Notes: generated by a model not told the origin, from the letters alone. A DNA stretch of 64,000 nt from Neelides folsomi (GCA_034687125.1 JAQGBZ010000008.1:124001-188000), one strand, 5' to 3'. Positions 1-52,400 are shown, counted from the first letter of the stretch. Made by a program: numbers and translations.

Positions 1-2166
1 TTTGTCACGCAGCGGAAATTCCCTTTCCTTCCATTTCTCACATCTCAACAATCATCTTATTTATTATGTATTAACTCTCCACCTTTCTGGGCTAAATGGG
101 GTGAAATTGGAGGATTTAGTTCGAACCTGCGTTTTTACTATTTATTCCCCAATTTGGATAAAAAATATTGCCGATTCACACGGTTTGAAAGTAAATTATG
201 ATTGTTAGTTCATGAATTCAATTGCGTAAATATGCAATTGTTTCCAAATTTGATTTATAGAAGATTTTTATCCTACAAGATTTCTGATCAAAATCATATT
301 TGATAAAAATGTGCATTTGCCTTTTGCCACCTACTCTAAACAAATGTTTTCCATTTAAACATTTCCCATTTTTATTCCCATTGGTATTTTTTTCATTTTA
401 TTTTCCATTGTTCGATTTATAAATTTGGGTCAAGTCACTCGAAGTTTCGTTGAGGAAGGATCGGAAAATTGGGAAAGTTTCAATAGTCGTAAATTGTAAA
501 TTACTTACGACTTGTCAACCGGAATGATCTTTTCAGTTTTATCCACCAATTTAACAAAGGGCATATGAAAAATTTCTTTTTACGTTTTTATTCTCCTTCA
601 GAAAGTGAGAGGAAATGAAATTATTTGAGATTTTTTTGTCCTCGTTGAGACCTTTCCCCACTCAATGGTCCAATGGCAAAATTGAGTAAGACCAAGTTGG
701 TCAAATAAAAGTTTATCAAGGGATGGGAATCTCCCATCACTCCGAACCTCCGTTTATTTCCCAGCTGCTTCTCTTCAACACATTTGAAGCCGCAAGTTGT
801 GGGAAGTTCTTGGGTAATTCCCTTTCCAGAAAAAGTGCGACAGTTCCATTCCACTCATTTCAACTTTTTTTCAACTCTTTAGTTCATTTGAATATAGAAG
901 AAGTGGGAGAGAAATACGGCCCTATTGAGCTCCAGCTCATCAACTTCATTGCACAACCACAATGCAGTGGTATACATATTATTCTATATGGATTATTGTG
1001 CAGATTCAACGGAATGATCTTCCCGTATACAAACACTATAATTTTGCAAGGTGAAGATATCTCTTTGAATATCTTCTCCAACTCTCCTGAGTACTTTCGA
1101 CTTTCATAAAAGAAAATAGATAGACTTTCATGAGTATTTTTACAAGGATTTCTATTGTTCTTTCGTTCCATTGAGCTTCCACTCTCTAAACATGAAAGGA
1201 GCATTCAACATAACATTTCCATACATTTCTTTATTCTTTCACATCAATGGATTCTCTCTAAATAATAGTTATGAAACTGTGTAAAACTTTTTACTTTGCG
1301 AGATTTGAAAAATCTTTTGGTCCTATTTTGCAAATATACATTCTCTAAAAGCATGGAGGGTTTTTTAAAGCTAAAAAATCCACATTAATCACCTTATTAA
1401 TGTGCTGGATGTGATAAGACGGAACCTTTGTTGCGTGAGTGTAAGTAAAATACTAAAATGAGGAGAGAAGCACCCTGCATTATTTATCTCTTTTATCCGA
1501 ATGGAATCGAAATGGGCCAATTACAAAGTCGAGGAAGGCTCAAAGTAAATTCTCCTTAAGATGCGAATATATGGAAGGGGTGCTATAAGCTCTTCCTTTG
1601 CCCAACACCCATTCTTCATTTCTGGGGAAACGAAAAGCCAATCCGCCTCTTCAATTCGCTCCACTCCCGAGTCAAAGGATAAATTTATTGGAGATTTATT
1701 TCCTTTTTTATGTTTCGCTAAAGCTGTTTCGCTGATAAATTGAATCCTCTTATTAAAAAATGTTCGATAGCAATAAACATGAGTGGGTTCACATAAATAA
1801 TTATAATGACTCTCCAAATGAATCCAGGAAGCAAGGGGGGAACTCTGGGGAAAGGCCAACAACGACCAACTTATCAATTTAATATCAAAACCTGAAAATT
1901 ACAACGACTTTGAAAGTAATCACACGAGATTGTGGGGTGGTTGAATAGAAAACAGAAGGCCAATTGGACGAGTCAAGGAATGGATGGTGAAGAAATTTAC
2001 AATTCAGTGAAATCTCTGGAAAATTCACCGGTTGGTGAAGGTTCAAACGCAGCGTTGAGCGCCGAGTTGAGCAACTTTCAACCATCAAACTCCATTCATT
2101 GGGAAAGGCTCATTTGAATGAATTACCACAATCTGACTAAGTGTTTGCAAACGACGTATTCCCCCC
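1..2166. other. Upstream / 5' non-coding region
   Basis: No recognisable coding exon. Short open frames occur on both strands, for example 723-1109 plus and 884-1204 minus. They overlap each other and resemble no family I know. A TGA at 2134-2136 is in frame with the ATG at 2167, so if the transcript is contiguous here the 2167 start is the first possible one. I cannot place a promoter or transcription start, and further 5' exons may lie outside the window. Confidence 0.5.
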
Positions 2167-38903
<36,737 letters not shown>

Positions 38904-40000
38904 ACAAAACGTATGTTTTTATATTTTAAATAAATTAGCAAAGTAATATTTATAAGCGGTTAATAAAAAGTTATTTACGATTTCAAATTTCCATTTTTAC
39001 GACTGAGGTTTTTTTGATAGTATTCTTGGTTCAATTTTTGATAACTTTTGCAAAGTTGAGGAATTTGAAAATGATCCTCTTCCAAGGCTTCACAATTCCA
39101 AAGTGGGAATTTGAGATGCCAAGGGGAAGATTGGGGAGATAGGTTGAATCTCATAATGTTTCCTGTACATGGGAAGGTTGAAGTGTTAATAAGGGTCTCA
39201 TAATAATACGCCTTGTCTGCCGACCCTTCACTCCTCATCTTTTTTCAGGTTTGGGGAGAGTGACGGGACGTCAGGAAGACAGCGGGTAATTCTTCACACC
39301 TTCATTTGGGACGGAGGAATTTCGGATGTTCGTCCCTTGGAGGAAAATTCCGCTCCTCCGAATCATTTATTATCCCATCATCATCATCGAGTCCATCGGA
39401 ACGTACTTGAGGGTGAAGGCATTTAAATCACTTCTTCACGCCCTTCGACGCCTTCTGAAAGAAATGTCTTAACTTTTCTAATAACCCGACTCGACATGAC
39501 CCTTCTTATGTACACGCCATTGTTCTCCCCAACAAGGTATACTGTACATATTATGTATCTAACATAAATAATATATTTATAAACCCCTCGTCTTCACATC
39601 ACAAATAGGTTTAGCTTCAAAATGATTAAAATATTCATAAGTACAATATGAAGGATATACGCTGCTATTTGGAATAGGACAACTCTGCATCCTAAAATAC
39701 GTATTAAATTCCGATAATAAAAACTTGACATGTAAATAAGTATAAATACTAACTATAATAATAATAAGGCAATGAACTTTTGTACAAGGAAGGATTTTTG
39801 TAAATTAAATAATATTATGTAATTATTACTCATCCATAACTTGTACATTGTTAAATAAGATTTTGATCAATAACTCCCAACCTGTAACAATAAAAGAGAA
39901 TCCTTGCCAGCTTGATAATACAACTTTGGTCGTTTAGCGAAATAACGCAATAAAAGGCGTTGAGTAGTTGCGAAGAAACTTCACGTTCACAGTCCACTCA
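38904..40000 (+). other. Putative 3' untranslated / downstream region
   Basis: AT-rich except for a GC-richer block at about 39249-39540 that begins right after a TTTTTCAG acceptor-like sequence. Candidate AATAAA signals occur near 39716 and 39889. The 3' UTR could reach about 39.9 kb (inference). No protein homology seen. Confidence 0.35.
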
Positions 40001-43000
40001 CCTTCTTATCTGCTAAAATGACGAAGTCCGTGGAAGCTTGAAACTTTGACTAAATAATTAATTTACAATTAAACCCCTCATTGCAATCAAAGGAATGAAT
40101 CACCTCGTATTGTGTATAATACCTGTCTAAATATTATATAAAAATAATACATATATTATGTAAATAAGCCCTCTTATTTTCAAAAGAGTCTTTTCTTAAC
40201 TCTAGAGGTATGTTCATTCGGGTAATGAACTTGGCATGCATTTTCTCAACTTGATAATTAAAAGTCATTTGATCATGACAATGCTATATCATATTCTAAT
40301 AAGGATAAATTCCTAATTCAACTAATGATACGATAAATCTATTCAATTGAATAAATAATATTTAATCTTATTAAATATGCTAGAAGCTCGTTGTAAAAAT
40401 TATCTTTATAAATATTATAATTAAGACGATTTCATCTAAAATAACGTATATTAATATAAAATACACAAGTGAGATAATTAGCTATAAAAATACATGGTTC
40501 TTTATTTTACATTCAAATGCCAAAAAATGACCAAATTGATGCTGAGGGTTTTTATAAACTTCCTTTCTCCTCATTGAGCTATTTAAATGAAATGAATGTT
40601 TTAGCCGAAGAATTCAGCGCAAAAATGTTTTGTAATTTATTAATATTGCACTTTGTACTTGTGCAATATTTTAGGGAATTAAAATACATGAATACGATAA
40701 AACTATGATAATACATGTTCGCCATATTGAAATAAAGGTATATAGTCAATTAACAATGACTTTAAGTTAAATTCTAGCAGGTACTAGGAGAAACGAGAAA
40801 GACATCTTTGTAGTTGTTACAATTACAAACTATTGATTAAGGAAGTTGTTAAAAGTTACATACGTTTAACTACTTGTACAACTAGCTTTACAATTATAAA
40901 TATTATACATATTCAGATTACTTTCATAATCGTCTGCTGCATAACATATTGGTATTCCTTCGATATGGAATGTAAGTAGACATTTAAAGGCTATAACGTT
41001 CAATTACTAAACGCTAAAACGTATTCATGTAAGGTGCTAAAGAACCGTTGAAACGTGTAGTAAGCATGTATGGTAATTCTTAATAAATAAGAAATATATT
41101 CAACCTGCGAATGCATATTATATGGTCGTTAGGAACGCGAGGGTTCGAAGGAAGCCGCCGTTTAATCAACTTATCATTCCATTTGAAAACCGTTACAACT
41201 TTTAACATGTTTTTCACCAAATAATATCTCTCATTCAAATCAATCATTTAAACTTAAATTGTTTCATAAATTACAATTCGATAAATTATATTGTTAAATA
41301 AGTAAATATTTGCTAAAAATGATATCCAGCTTTTGTTTATTTTTTCAAATATTTTTATTAAATAACAAGTTCAATACACACAAATAATGGAACAGTGGAA
41401 GAAGAAGACAAAAATTTGAACTTTCACATGTTTCATTTCATATCCAACTCCTTTATTTTTTACAATGTCCAGATGATATCCAATTTAAACCAATTATTAA
41501 ATTGATAAGGCTCATGTAACAAGTTTATTTCATAGCTTTTATTTATTAGTGTTGCTCCAATTGAAAGCATGATAGTAAATATAGGCAAAGATCGAAGGTT
41601 ATACCCAAGCGGGAAATAATATAAAAGGAATGATTCATATGAAAGTAAAATTGATTAATTGCATTCAATTAAAAATGAAATATGATTCTGAACATTTGAC
41701 ATATCTTTGTATCATCTCTGTGACTTTGAATATATTTCGATTTCCTTTACCCAAGTACCTCAAGAACAAAGTGACTAACTTTGACTTACAATTAAAAATG
41801 AGGAATTAAAGCTTGTTTAATCCTAATGATCATTATGGATAAATTCCACAATAATGTTGTGCATCTTGTTAATTAATTTTAAAGATGTCTTGTTCAAATT
41901 ACTAAAAATGTATCAAAATGTTTCCTTTTGTGTCCCCCATTAATTGATAAAAGAGTTCAATCAACGTGGTTGGAGTTGGTAAGTAAATTGAGTCTTAGAG
42001 GGAAATGTACTTAGGATTATCGTGTACACAATCTTTGACAAAAACGTAGCTTACTTTAATTAAACACTAGAAGTAAAAACATTAGATCAATTTAAATCTC
42101 AATTATAAGATATAAAATATATCAAAGGACAAAATACAAAAGTGTAAATGTTCGTTTTTGTATGTTCCTTGTGTTTTACAATCCCATCGTGTCTTGTTGT
42201 TTTTAAAAGTCCTGTGAACGAGGAATGGTTTTATTCAACGTTAATATCATATACCATAAAGAATGTGAACTTTTGAAATATTAATTTGTACGTAATTAAA
42301 AATGTAATTTATTACAATTAGTTATAAAGATAACTCTTTGGATATCACAAACAATCAATTAATAAAAAAGATTTTTTATCATAAGATCTTGTGCTTAATT
42401 CCAATGTTCATAATCCATGTTCATCCGTGCATCATATTTTGAAGCATAAAATACATTAGATTACCGTCAGTAGTAAATTCGGTCTGCATTAAGCACAACT
42501 GACTAAATATTATCTATTTAATATACGAAGGAAATAAATAATGGATTTTATATTCAATTTCAAAATTTTATTCTCGAGCTGTATAATTAAATGAGCGGGG
42601 AATTCTTTAACAGGGGATTTATTTGATCTTTATGAGCTCCAATGTATTATTTATAACCGTTTAATTAAATTTTTATGACACCGCCCACTTCCGAACACAA
42701 TCCATTAGCCATTCTGGCCGAGGCGGAACTTGAACAATTATGTCTGATATATTAACTACTTATTTCTACTGTCTCATTACGTACACTCGGAAGATGAACA
42801 TTTATCAAATTAATAACATTTTGCCAAACTGCCAGAGAGTATTAAATAAATTTTGAATCATTTATTTAAAAATTCTTATTATTAGATAAAGTTTACATTC
42901 AAAAGAAACTTCAACAATTACTAATTTTATAAGAGGTTTAAGACTGGTAAAAGGTTGATTTAAAATGACTAATACATGTTTATACCTTGTTTAAACTACG

Positions 43001-46000
43001 ATTCCAACAAATAGTTGGTAAACTGTGAGAATTATAAAAATTGTAATAATAGTTCAACTCAAATTCCTTACTAGAACATCCCCAGCCCCATTCCGGTCCA
43101 AAGATGCAAATTGTTATGGGGAAATGGAATTAGCGAGATTGTTGACTCTCTGATTGATGGTCAATGGTTGTTTCCCAAGTGTCATTTGAGTTAGTAATGG
43201 AGATTCCTTGAAGGTCTTTATGAAAACGACCGTCTTTAGACAGAGCCAAGGAGAGAAATGAACATGAGCTGAAATGAGTTTTATCAAGGAATGGCACAAT
43301 TGCAATTTAAATTAAAGCCAAGTAGGGATTTTGAAAGCGGCGAGGATAATGGGGCGGCTCGTAAGTTAACCAAATGAGAGCGCAGTTCTATATTATCCCT
43401 CCTTATCTTTTGATATCTCCAGGTTGGATGGGTTTTATAATCGGCATCTCTCTCCTGGTCGGATGTCGTAGGATGATCAAATGGCCCAAGTGGGTTGACC
43501 ATTTGCGTGCTGAGCCTTACGTGTGGAAGATGAATTGTGTCTCTTCGCATTTGATTGTGGCATATCCCCTGGGTTTCCCTTTAAGCAACGACCGGAACCC
43601 GTTTGGTCCAACCCGTCCGTTGGGAGCTACAGGTGAGACGGAGAAGACGAGCAAATATGTCAATTTGAAACGAGAAGGACAAGGTAATTGAGAGGAATCA
43701 CTATAGCCATTATAGTGTGAGCTTTGAACATTAAAGGTCGAGGCTCCTCCGCTTCACCATTAGCCCAACCAATTCCATTTTATTTCCCCGGCCCCTCCAC
43801 GTGAAGTGAATTGTGGTGGAAATGGGCAGGAGAGTAATTAAGCAAGCCGATACACTTTAATTTACCCATTTTATTATATTCAAATGAGTTGGTAATTCAA
43901 TATGGCTTTGATTCTTTATACATTTAACCCCATTAACATCTGTTTCTCACCGTCGTTCGCAATTCTTTCCTTTACCTTCAACTTTGCCTTTGGCCAATCC
44001 TTTACTTTGTCGTAAAATGGACAAAATTCCAGAAATTGAGATAACAATACACATTGGGTAGTTTTTAAAGAATGAGCTTTTTTGAAGCCCATTGGCTGCT
44101 TTTGCACGTTGGGGAGATAAAATGAGAGATTTACATTGTTGCTCATTTCATTTTATTTTTTGAGGGTTGAAGGGCCTTATTTGGTCCAGAGTTTCCACCA
44201 AACCCTCATAAACTTACCAAAAGGAAACAAAAGGAAAAAAGTAGAACTGCCAAACCAAAGGGAGATAAGAATGATGAGGGGCAAATGAAGTTGTCTGGAG
44301 AGTTTTGAAGAGGAGGACCACAAATTAGGAAAATCATGATGGATTTTCATTTTCTCACGAAATTGTAAACTCAAATTATTCCCTCTTTTCTCGCCTTGTT
44401 CCTAAATTACAAGTATTTACCTTTGTTGTTCCTTTCTTAAAACAAAATAATAAAAATCTTATCTTCGTAAATTGAGATGGTTTTCACGATGTTTGCGAAG
44501 GTTGTGAAGTTTTCTGTAAACAATTTTCCTATTCAAGGTATGCGTATGTGGAGAACTTCAACGAGTTTGAGTGTGGGGAACAAAGAAGGAGCGGACCTTC
44601 ACATTTCACCATTTTTTCTTCAAATCTAATTTTCACTTTCAACTCATTTTTAAACTTCAACTCCTCACCGACATCCAAAAGACCTTCAAACTTAACCACA
44701 AAAAACTGTAAGGGTCGACGGCTCAACTTGAAAAGTTTACTTTTATAAAAGTTTGTTCATTTCACCTAAAATATGTTTCTGGAAATTAAGACGTTGAGCA
44801 TAAGATGTGTTTTCCTTTTTCCATATGCGAAGACCCGCCCTTTCACATCTTCCCTCTTAACATAAAATTTCTCATTAAACTCGTAATTTAAACGCATGCT
44901 TCTTTTACCTGCGTCAGAGTGAATTATTAGGCAAAAGGTAAGCGAAATTTTAATGAAGTTAATAAAATTGGATCATCAAATTGTTTTAATTTTTTGCTTT
45001 ATAAAATAATGGCCGTGGAGGGAAGAAGATGAAATGAAAGGTTAATTTACTTTCGTGTAGCTTTTCAGCGTTGTTATCATTCGCCTTGTGCCGGCAATTC
45101 TGGCTGTTACGATGTGCGAGAAGGGCCGAATTAAATGAGAGTAAAAATTGATTGCCCGGTTGAAACGCAAATGGGTCTAATTCCTCAGGTAAGAATAATG
45201 AGGGAAGAATGAAGAATGGGACGAATACAACGCATGTAACGTCGACTTGGTAAAGCTGTTATGTTAAAGAGTGCAAATAACAGGGCGGCATCACAAAGAC
45301 TTCTTTTTCATTAATTCAATCTTGGAACATACGCTTCGAGGTTTGAAGCAAACGTTGACTCCACAATAGAGTTGTTAACTCCTTCTTAATCTCTTTAGAT
45401 GAACCAGAGGAAAAAATTATTAAATGCATTTAATTGCAGGCTCTGGAGAACACGGGCATTTATCACTCAAAATGTTACTCCTTTCACATTAAATGTGTCT
45501 TACAAATAAGAATTAAAGATTAAAGTTCTAATTAACGAAACACCAACAATAGTAAGAGCAATCCTAACTAAAAGTATGTAAAATAATTATTATTATAAAA
45601 TAATTTAAAATTGTACTTCGCATTTTTAATTAATAGTAGAATTTTATACCTTTTCATTTACGCTAATTAATAATAAACATGAATAAATTATTACCTACAT
45701 TATATTATGCAAACGAAATATTGCCTTTATCTTTATTTATCTTAATTGTTTTATGAGAACATTGAAGCTTGTATTAAAATTTAATTGTTCAACTCTATTT
45801 GAGACTCGAAGCATGTAAAGGTAAGAGGTTTGAAGATGTTATTGAGCACTTCACTCAATCTCACCTTCACAATCACTCTTGAGTCCCAAAGTGAGTTTCA
45901 AGACTTCGTTGACTGGAAGTTGTCCGTGTGCGATGGGAGTGAGTTCTTTATCGAGGGAAGTTAAGGGGAAGAAGTTGTATGTGGAATTGGATTTTAAGAA

Positions 46001-46442
46001 TGATTGGTGATGGCCATTCACGTTTCTGACTCTCCTCATTTCTCTTCCATTGCTTACAAATCATCTCATTTAGCCTGTCCCGTGCGGTGAGGGCCGTTCT
46101 TGCATATCGGCCCTTTAAGTGACTCTTTCCTTATTCACCAAATATAAAGGCTTAAATCTCATCCTTCTCACCCTTTGACCTTTTTCCATACCACCGTCGA
46201 AGGCAGCCCAGGTGTTTGAGAAGTGACGGAACCAACGTTGGCCAACATATCATTCAAATCAACTCAACATTCCCAAACATGATCATTCCTTGGATGCCTT
46301 TAGCCTTTGAGAACCATTTGGTTTTTAGTAAATATGCAAGATCAGGGGTTTATCCAACCCTGGGAAAGGAGCTTGCCAAAATACACATAACTCGGGTCCA
46401 ATGATAAATTGCCAACGGAATGAAAATTTATTCGAGCGATGT
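40001..46442. other. AT-rich non-coding stretch
   Basis: No recognised gene. The most exon-like part is 43374-43691 (plus, 105 codons). It has a hydrophobic segment near its start, a CTCCAG acceptor-like site at about 43418-43423 and a donor-like AAG|GTAATT at about 43684. I know no relative of it. Confidence 0.4.
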
Positions 46443-46482
46443 CAGTTAATTAATTAATATGGCGATGATCATTAATTAACTG
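46443..46482. repeat. Short perfect inverted repeat
   Basis: Arms CAGTTAATTAAT (46443-46454) and ATTAATTAACTG (46471-46482) are 12-bp perfect complements around a 16-base spacer. It is isolated and AT-rich, with no protein-coding context. It may be a homeodomain-like TTAATTA cluster or chance. Confidence 0.5.
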
Positions 46483-49400
46483 TAAGAACCGCAAAGATTT
46501 TCAACAGAGAATGCGCCGGGAATTCAACCTTTAAAGTGAACCAAGCGAACTTTTTCCTATCAACCTCATTCAATTTCTCGCCATCAATCCTTGGAGAATT
46601 CCCCATTATTTGAAATTCATGCATTGGAGGCTATTATGTATTTATTATCCATATTGCTCCGCTGACTCCCTGGGAAAGAAATGAGGCAATAAAGAAGAGT
46701 TATAACGATAACTTACATATCACATCTCTTTAGAACAAGGAAGGTTCGAATTGTTCAATCAAATGGAATTCCATGGATGGTTTTTTTTCTTTCATATCAG
46801 GATATGCAGTTACATGTATGCCGTTTTTTCTCCGTTTCCTCATGTGCCGTTGAGATTTTTGTAAGGATCGGAAACAAATGTTCACATTTTGATCATGGAA
46901 ATTGAATTTATGAGATGAAGAGTTTTGAAGTTCTTGTTGGGCGACGTTCTCGAGAGTCAACTCCTTCACTTTTCAGCCCCAAGAGCCTCCGTGGGGAAGA
47001 GGAGAAGTTGAAGAAGGTAAGGAGAAGGATTAAGCCAAGGAACCCTTGGAGCCTCGGAGGAGAAGAATTACTAAATTACAAACTACAGTCGGGGCTCGAA
47101 GACGAAGTCATCTAAAGCCCAGCATGGGGGTTTTCTCCTCCGACGACAACTCAATTGGCAGACTGGAAGTTCAAAGGGAAGCTACAAAAGAGGACTCAGC
47201 CGACCCACTACATAAATCCAAACCCTTCCACGACACTCTTTTCACACATGACATCCATCAACTCATCTCTCAAATTATTCGATTCATCTCTTTGATAAAT
47301 ATTAAAAAATTCCATATCATAAAACATTTTAGATTTTTATTATTTTAAATTTTAGGGATTTCAATTGCTAGTTTTTCTTCAACGTTCAAATCATGCATAC
47401 CGTATAGTATATCTACTTATTTAAAATGTTAGTACTACAGGATGCAAAAACGACATGTATTTGGAATGAATGACGTTTAATTTCCAGCTTGACATTTCCT
47501 CAACATATTTTAAAAGCGCTTGACGCCCTGACGTTTCTGTCACTTGGCCCTTGGCATGTTTTCACAACGTGAGACAGAATTAGAAAAGGTAAGAAAATGT
47601 AAAAAATGGTGAAAAGAATCCAAGAAGACCATTTTTGTCCATGGAAATTGTTTACAACAGGGTCTTTATTGCCCCCTAATTAAGACACTGGAAGTGGCTA
47701 GGTAGCCATTAATGGAAAATTGGGAAGCCCAAAACCTCACCGGATAGGAAACACCCATGATAAATACCTTCACCATGTCTTATATTTACCACCACACATT
47801 CTTCACTTGTTTTACTTATTATGGAACGTCCTTCGTGATCGGTGTATGATACAATTTATTATGAGATGCTACTACATAGATTATATTACAATGACTGATA
47901 TGGTACATATCAGTTATGACACAATGTATTATCTGTAATTTTAGTATTAGGTGGAAGCTTACAAAAATATGAAAAACTTGTATACCTAATCCATTTTAGA
48001 ATGTTAAAATAGACGATCCATATTAGGATTATAAATTCGTGGAAAGACTTTGGAGGTATTAAGATATAGGAGCTAAAATAGAAGGTGTATCCTTTCATGT
48101 TTTCTTTATGACTTGATTATATTATTACGGCCGATGTTCGAGCGGACGTCCCTTCGAGATCTTCAACCTTTTGTTTAAGTATATTAGGGCACTTTGTACG
48201 CCTCGACACGTTGTTCCAGACACCTCAAATTATCTCTTTCCTTTTTATTGCTTATTATGACTCCTTCCTTCAGACTTTGCCTTCCAAAGGCCATTCAACA
48301 TCAATCGGCTCCATATGCCCATTTCATGGCTTATAACTCGAAGAGTCGAAGGGCGTGGATAAGTCGTTAAGGGCAAAGTACAGGCAAAGTACATATGAGG
48401 AAAAGTGGAATCAATTGGCTCTTGTTTCGGATCCATGAGAATCAATTGGGAAATCTCCTGATCCACTTCTGATCTTCGTATAATGTCTCGTAATTGAGAA
48501 GTCCGTGTAAGAGGAGAGGAGTTGGGGCGGAATGTTCCATTAAACAAGTACATATAGAGAAGGCAGGGGCAGTTAAAATGTGTGGAAATTACTGCGGGTC
48601 CATTAAACGCGATTTTTATCGGGACGAAACAAATTGAGAGGAGGAGGAATAAAAAGTGATTGTGGAAAAACTGAAACACACTTTAAGGCTCCCCCTGATT
48701 TATGGCTTTGAAAAATAAGGTGGTGGACGGCGGAGACTCATCCAGGTTTAACTACCGAGTGGGTGGAGAAGGCTCAGCAACTCAATTACTTATTTAATAG
48801 AACAACAACTACAACGCAGGAGATTCGATGAATCTTTTATTGCACCGAACTGTTCCACTATTCAATAGGCACTTAGACCTCGGACCATTTGCATAGTTAT
48901 TTGTAAAGGAGCCCCCATTAGTTAGTTATGTAACAATGCGAGGCGAATGTTGGTAAAACAAGAGGCATTAGCGAATGGTGGTTGAATTTCTTGTTTAAAT
49001 CCCACGAGTTCCCATAATCGCCATTGATCGACGTCTCCTTAGTGCTTGCATAATCTCTTCTCCATTTGGGAGAGAATTGATTCATTTCTTTTAACCTCGA
49101 CAGATGAATTATGGAAGGAAAAATGAATGCGATAATCTTCCACTTTTTTTTACCATCGAGGTGTTGGAGTGATTTGTGTATTTCATTTTTTCTTATTAAA
49201 AAGGAGTTTTATGCAAATGATGAGTTTTAATGGTGTAAATATTTGGGAAATTAACTGGGTGGCATATAAAAATGCTCCGGCGGAGTGAGAAGTGGTTGTG
49301 AAGTGAAGTGAGAATGGTCGTAATGCGTGGATGGATGAGGTATTAGCAACTGATAAGGAACATTTCGCATGGTGGAGTGGAGAGACAGTTAAATCAAATT

Positions 49401-52400
49401 CCAATTTACGACCCGTTCCCTAACTCATCTCCATAATATATTCAATGATTGAATTCGTGACAATATCAAGTGAAGGAGGTTCTCCCTCACTTGACTCCCA
49501 AAACCTGTCTACGTCCTTCACACTCCATTTCAACTTTGCAATTTTTCTCATATGGCCAATGTGGCTCTTATGGCCCATGAGGATTCGATTGGAGAACATC
49601 TTCGATTTATTACATCCTTTTACATTTATATCATTTGAGCGTATCTCGTCGAGTTCCAGGGAGTGGTCGGGACTCCTGGATGAGTGAAGGATGAACATGA
49701 CCTCATATTTGTATTGTAACCAGCGGCAAAGGCAATTTCGATGGTGAGGAGGCATTTTGTTAAGAAGTTCATCATCCGGTTTCTTTTTGTTAATGAAAAA
49801 TTGGAGAACCCACTTCATCATCACAGGTTCAAACAGGTGACGGCGGAGTCGTGAATGTTTCTTTCACAACACTCATTTTATATCTAGACTCATTTTCATT
49901 CATTCATTATGTCCACATCCATCTCAAATATAATCAAAACAAACTAACTAATCATCTAAATAACATCACATTTCATAAAAAAAACATTATTAATACCTTG
50001 ATTAATACCTACCTATGCATAAAATCACCACTTTTAACATAAAGTGTATGGTATTTATAAGTTAATAAGTTGCGATTATCTTATAAGTAGTTCTCTTTCA
50101 ACGCGACGTAATAAATAGCTTATTTTCTTCAAATGTAACAATTCGACATGTAAAAAATTTTGACATTTGTTTCTTATTTTGGATACATTATTTGATGTAA
50201 GGTGGTAAAAGGCGTAGTGAAGCACGCAAAGATAATTCCACTCATCCTCTAATTTAAAGCAGAAAAACTTCCACCTCCCTTCAAACGATACCAACGAGGC
50301 GCGGAGGAGAAAAGTAAAAGAATAAGGGAAAAGGGTTAAAGGAAACCACAATTAGACAGGAGTTGGTCATATGCTCCTCTATAGTTGTGGGTTACTATCA
50401 CGCGTGAGGGATTTTTTTCCTTTTTTCCCTCCGAAATAAGACAAGTCTTTCTCATATGCATGTTCAATTCCTCGAAATATAAAAGCTCAACGTTCAACAA
50501 TAATGCCGACATTTCTGAAGCATGTGGTGAACACTTCATAGATTTGAAGCAATTGTGAACCCGCACGTAGGGAAATATCTTTATATCCCCTCGTGGTTAA
50601 AAAACGGAAACAACACACGTATTTTGACTGGTGTTCATAATGAGGCACGACTCTACTCCATTTTGTTCGCAAGAGCAGAAAAGAAGAGTAATTTGCCTTT
50701 CCAATTTGTGGCTAAACTTCGTCCCGGGAAATCTTGAATTCCTCTGATAAGGAGATTCTTCCTTGATTACACTTCTGATATCTTCATTGTATGAACTTCA
50801 TGAATCCTCGGGTTCTCATGGCTTATGCAAAGAGAGACCCGAGCCGTAAATAATCATCAATTCAACCCGCCGAAAATTCTCCTTCAATTCTTTCACTTGT
50901 TAAAGAGATGATTAGCATACGTGATTATTACATGCACATCCTTTTGATGCAGACAATAGCAGTTTGATGGAGCTCGGTGGTGGAAGTAATAAGTTTTATA
51001 AATGATATAACAATGGGCCAATCTCCTCCATCTTCCGTGGTGATCTCCTCAATGAAGATAAAATGAGATTGAAACGGAGGAGGGGAAGCCTGCGGAAATA
51101 AATCGCGATTATTTTATTACCTTTTTCTCGTCAAACCTGAAGAGATGATAAAGTAAAGGATGCCTCGCCCCGCCCGCTGCCCCTCCTCTTTTCGGCCCTC
51201 GCCTTCCTCCAATGTTATTCTTATCATGAGATGGGGAAAATCTCATTTGCATACTGACAACTCTTGGAAATTACGAGACCTCCTAATACTCCACACGGAA
51301 ACGTCGAAGGGATCGTCGAGATTCGTGAAATTCATGTTGTTCTTAATCAAACCATGTTCTTCATTGGAAGATAAGATTAAGTAATAGGGAGGAAAGGATT
51401 AGCCGTGTATGTGAACTTATATTGTAAATTGGGAAAAATGCATTTATTACGCGAGCACCAAGGAGTGTTCCCTTGCATGTATGAGATTGGATGTAAAAGG
51501 AGCGAAGGTGGAAGTGAGATGTTCTTGATTTCCTGTTGTTGATTATGATATTATGATGATTCCATAGAAGAACTTTGATCCCTTCGGCTCGGACGCTCGG
51601 AGTGGAGGGTTCCTTTTAAAGATAAATTTCATAAGGGGGTTGGTCAGCGGTTGAGGGCTTCTTGCCACAACAACCATCACACAACTCTTCCCCCGTCTCG
51701 GAAGACATCGGCAAGGAGGGAAGGAAAAAGTGGAAGGAGGGACTCATAAATCTCTCCCATTAATTGCACCCCTCACCAATTCTTGTCGGATCTGCGTGAA
51801 TTCTCTCTACCTGGGTTTGTTCTTCGCCGACGGAGATTCCACGTTGGTGCGATGAGAAATATTATTATTATCTTCTCCTTCATACGCATAAAATGCACCA
51901 CACAATGAAGGTTTCTCCACACGGCTCTTCTTCCCAAAAACTATTAACCCGCTCTGGAGTGTGTAGACAGAAAAGATGAGCAGCTTTGGAAATCATCCAC
52001 AGCCCACCTCCAACACAGGCTCAAAAGGCAGGTATAAAAACATGATGGTTTGACAAGGCTCCAGTCATTTAATTCCACCCTATAAAAATGCCAATCAAGT
52101 TGGCCCGAGACTCCCCATCTTTATTCACTAAATACACACAGCCGGATTTGCATATCTCCCTCACACTGCGACATAGAAAAAATGCTATTTATTAAACGCT
52201 TAACATACTTTTGAAGACAGACATAAATCTATCGGTCATCTTCACCTAATTGGAAATTTACCAGAGCTTCTGTTCAACCAGTCCCGTACAAATTTCGTTT
52301 CGGATTCAATTATTTAATAAATTTATGGTTAATTAACATTGCAAGAGGCTGTAAAAATAATGATGGTGGTTTTAAAGTTCCTTTAACTCCCCCGGCTTCT

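Noticed and set aside
723-1204. Opposing open frames of 106-128 codons upstream of unc-13
   Set aside because: They overlap antisense to each other, have no recognised similarity and no supporting splice or translation context.
48245-49824. Minus-strand open frames of 134-144 codons downstream
   Set aside because: No recognised domains and no phase-linked neighbouring exons. Lengths are within chance for locally GC-richer DNA.
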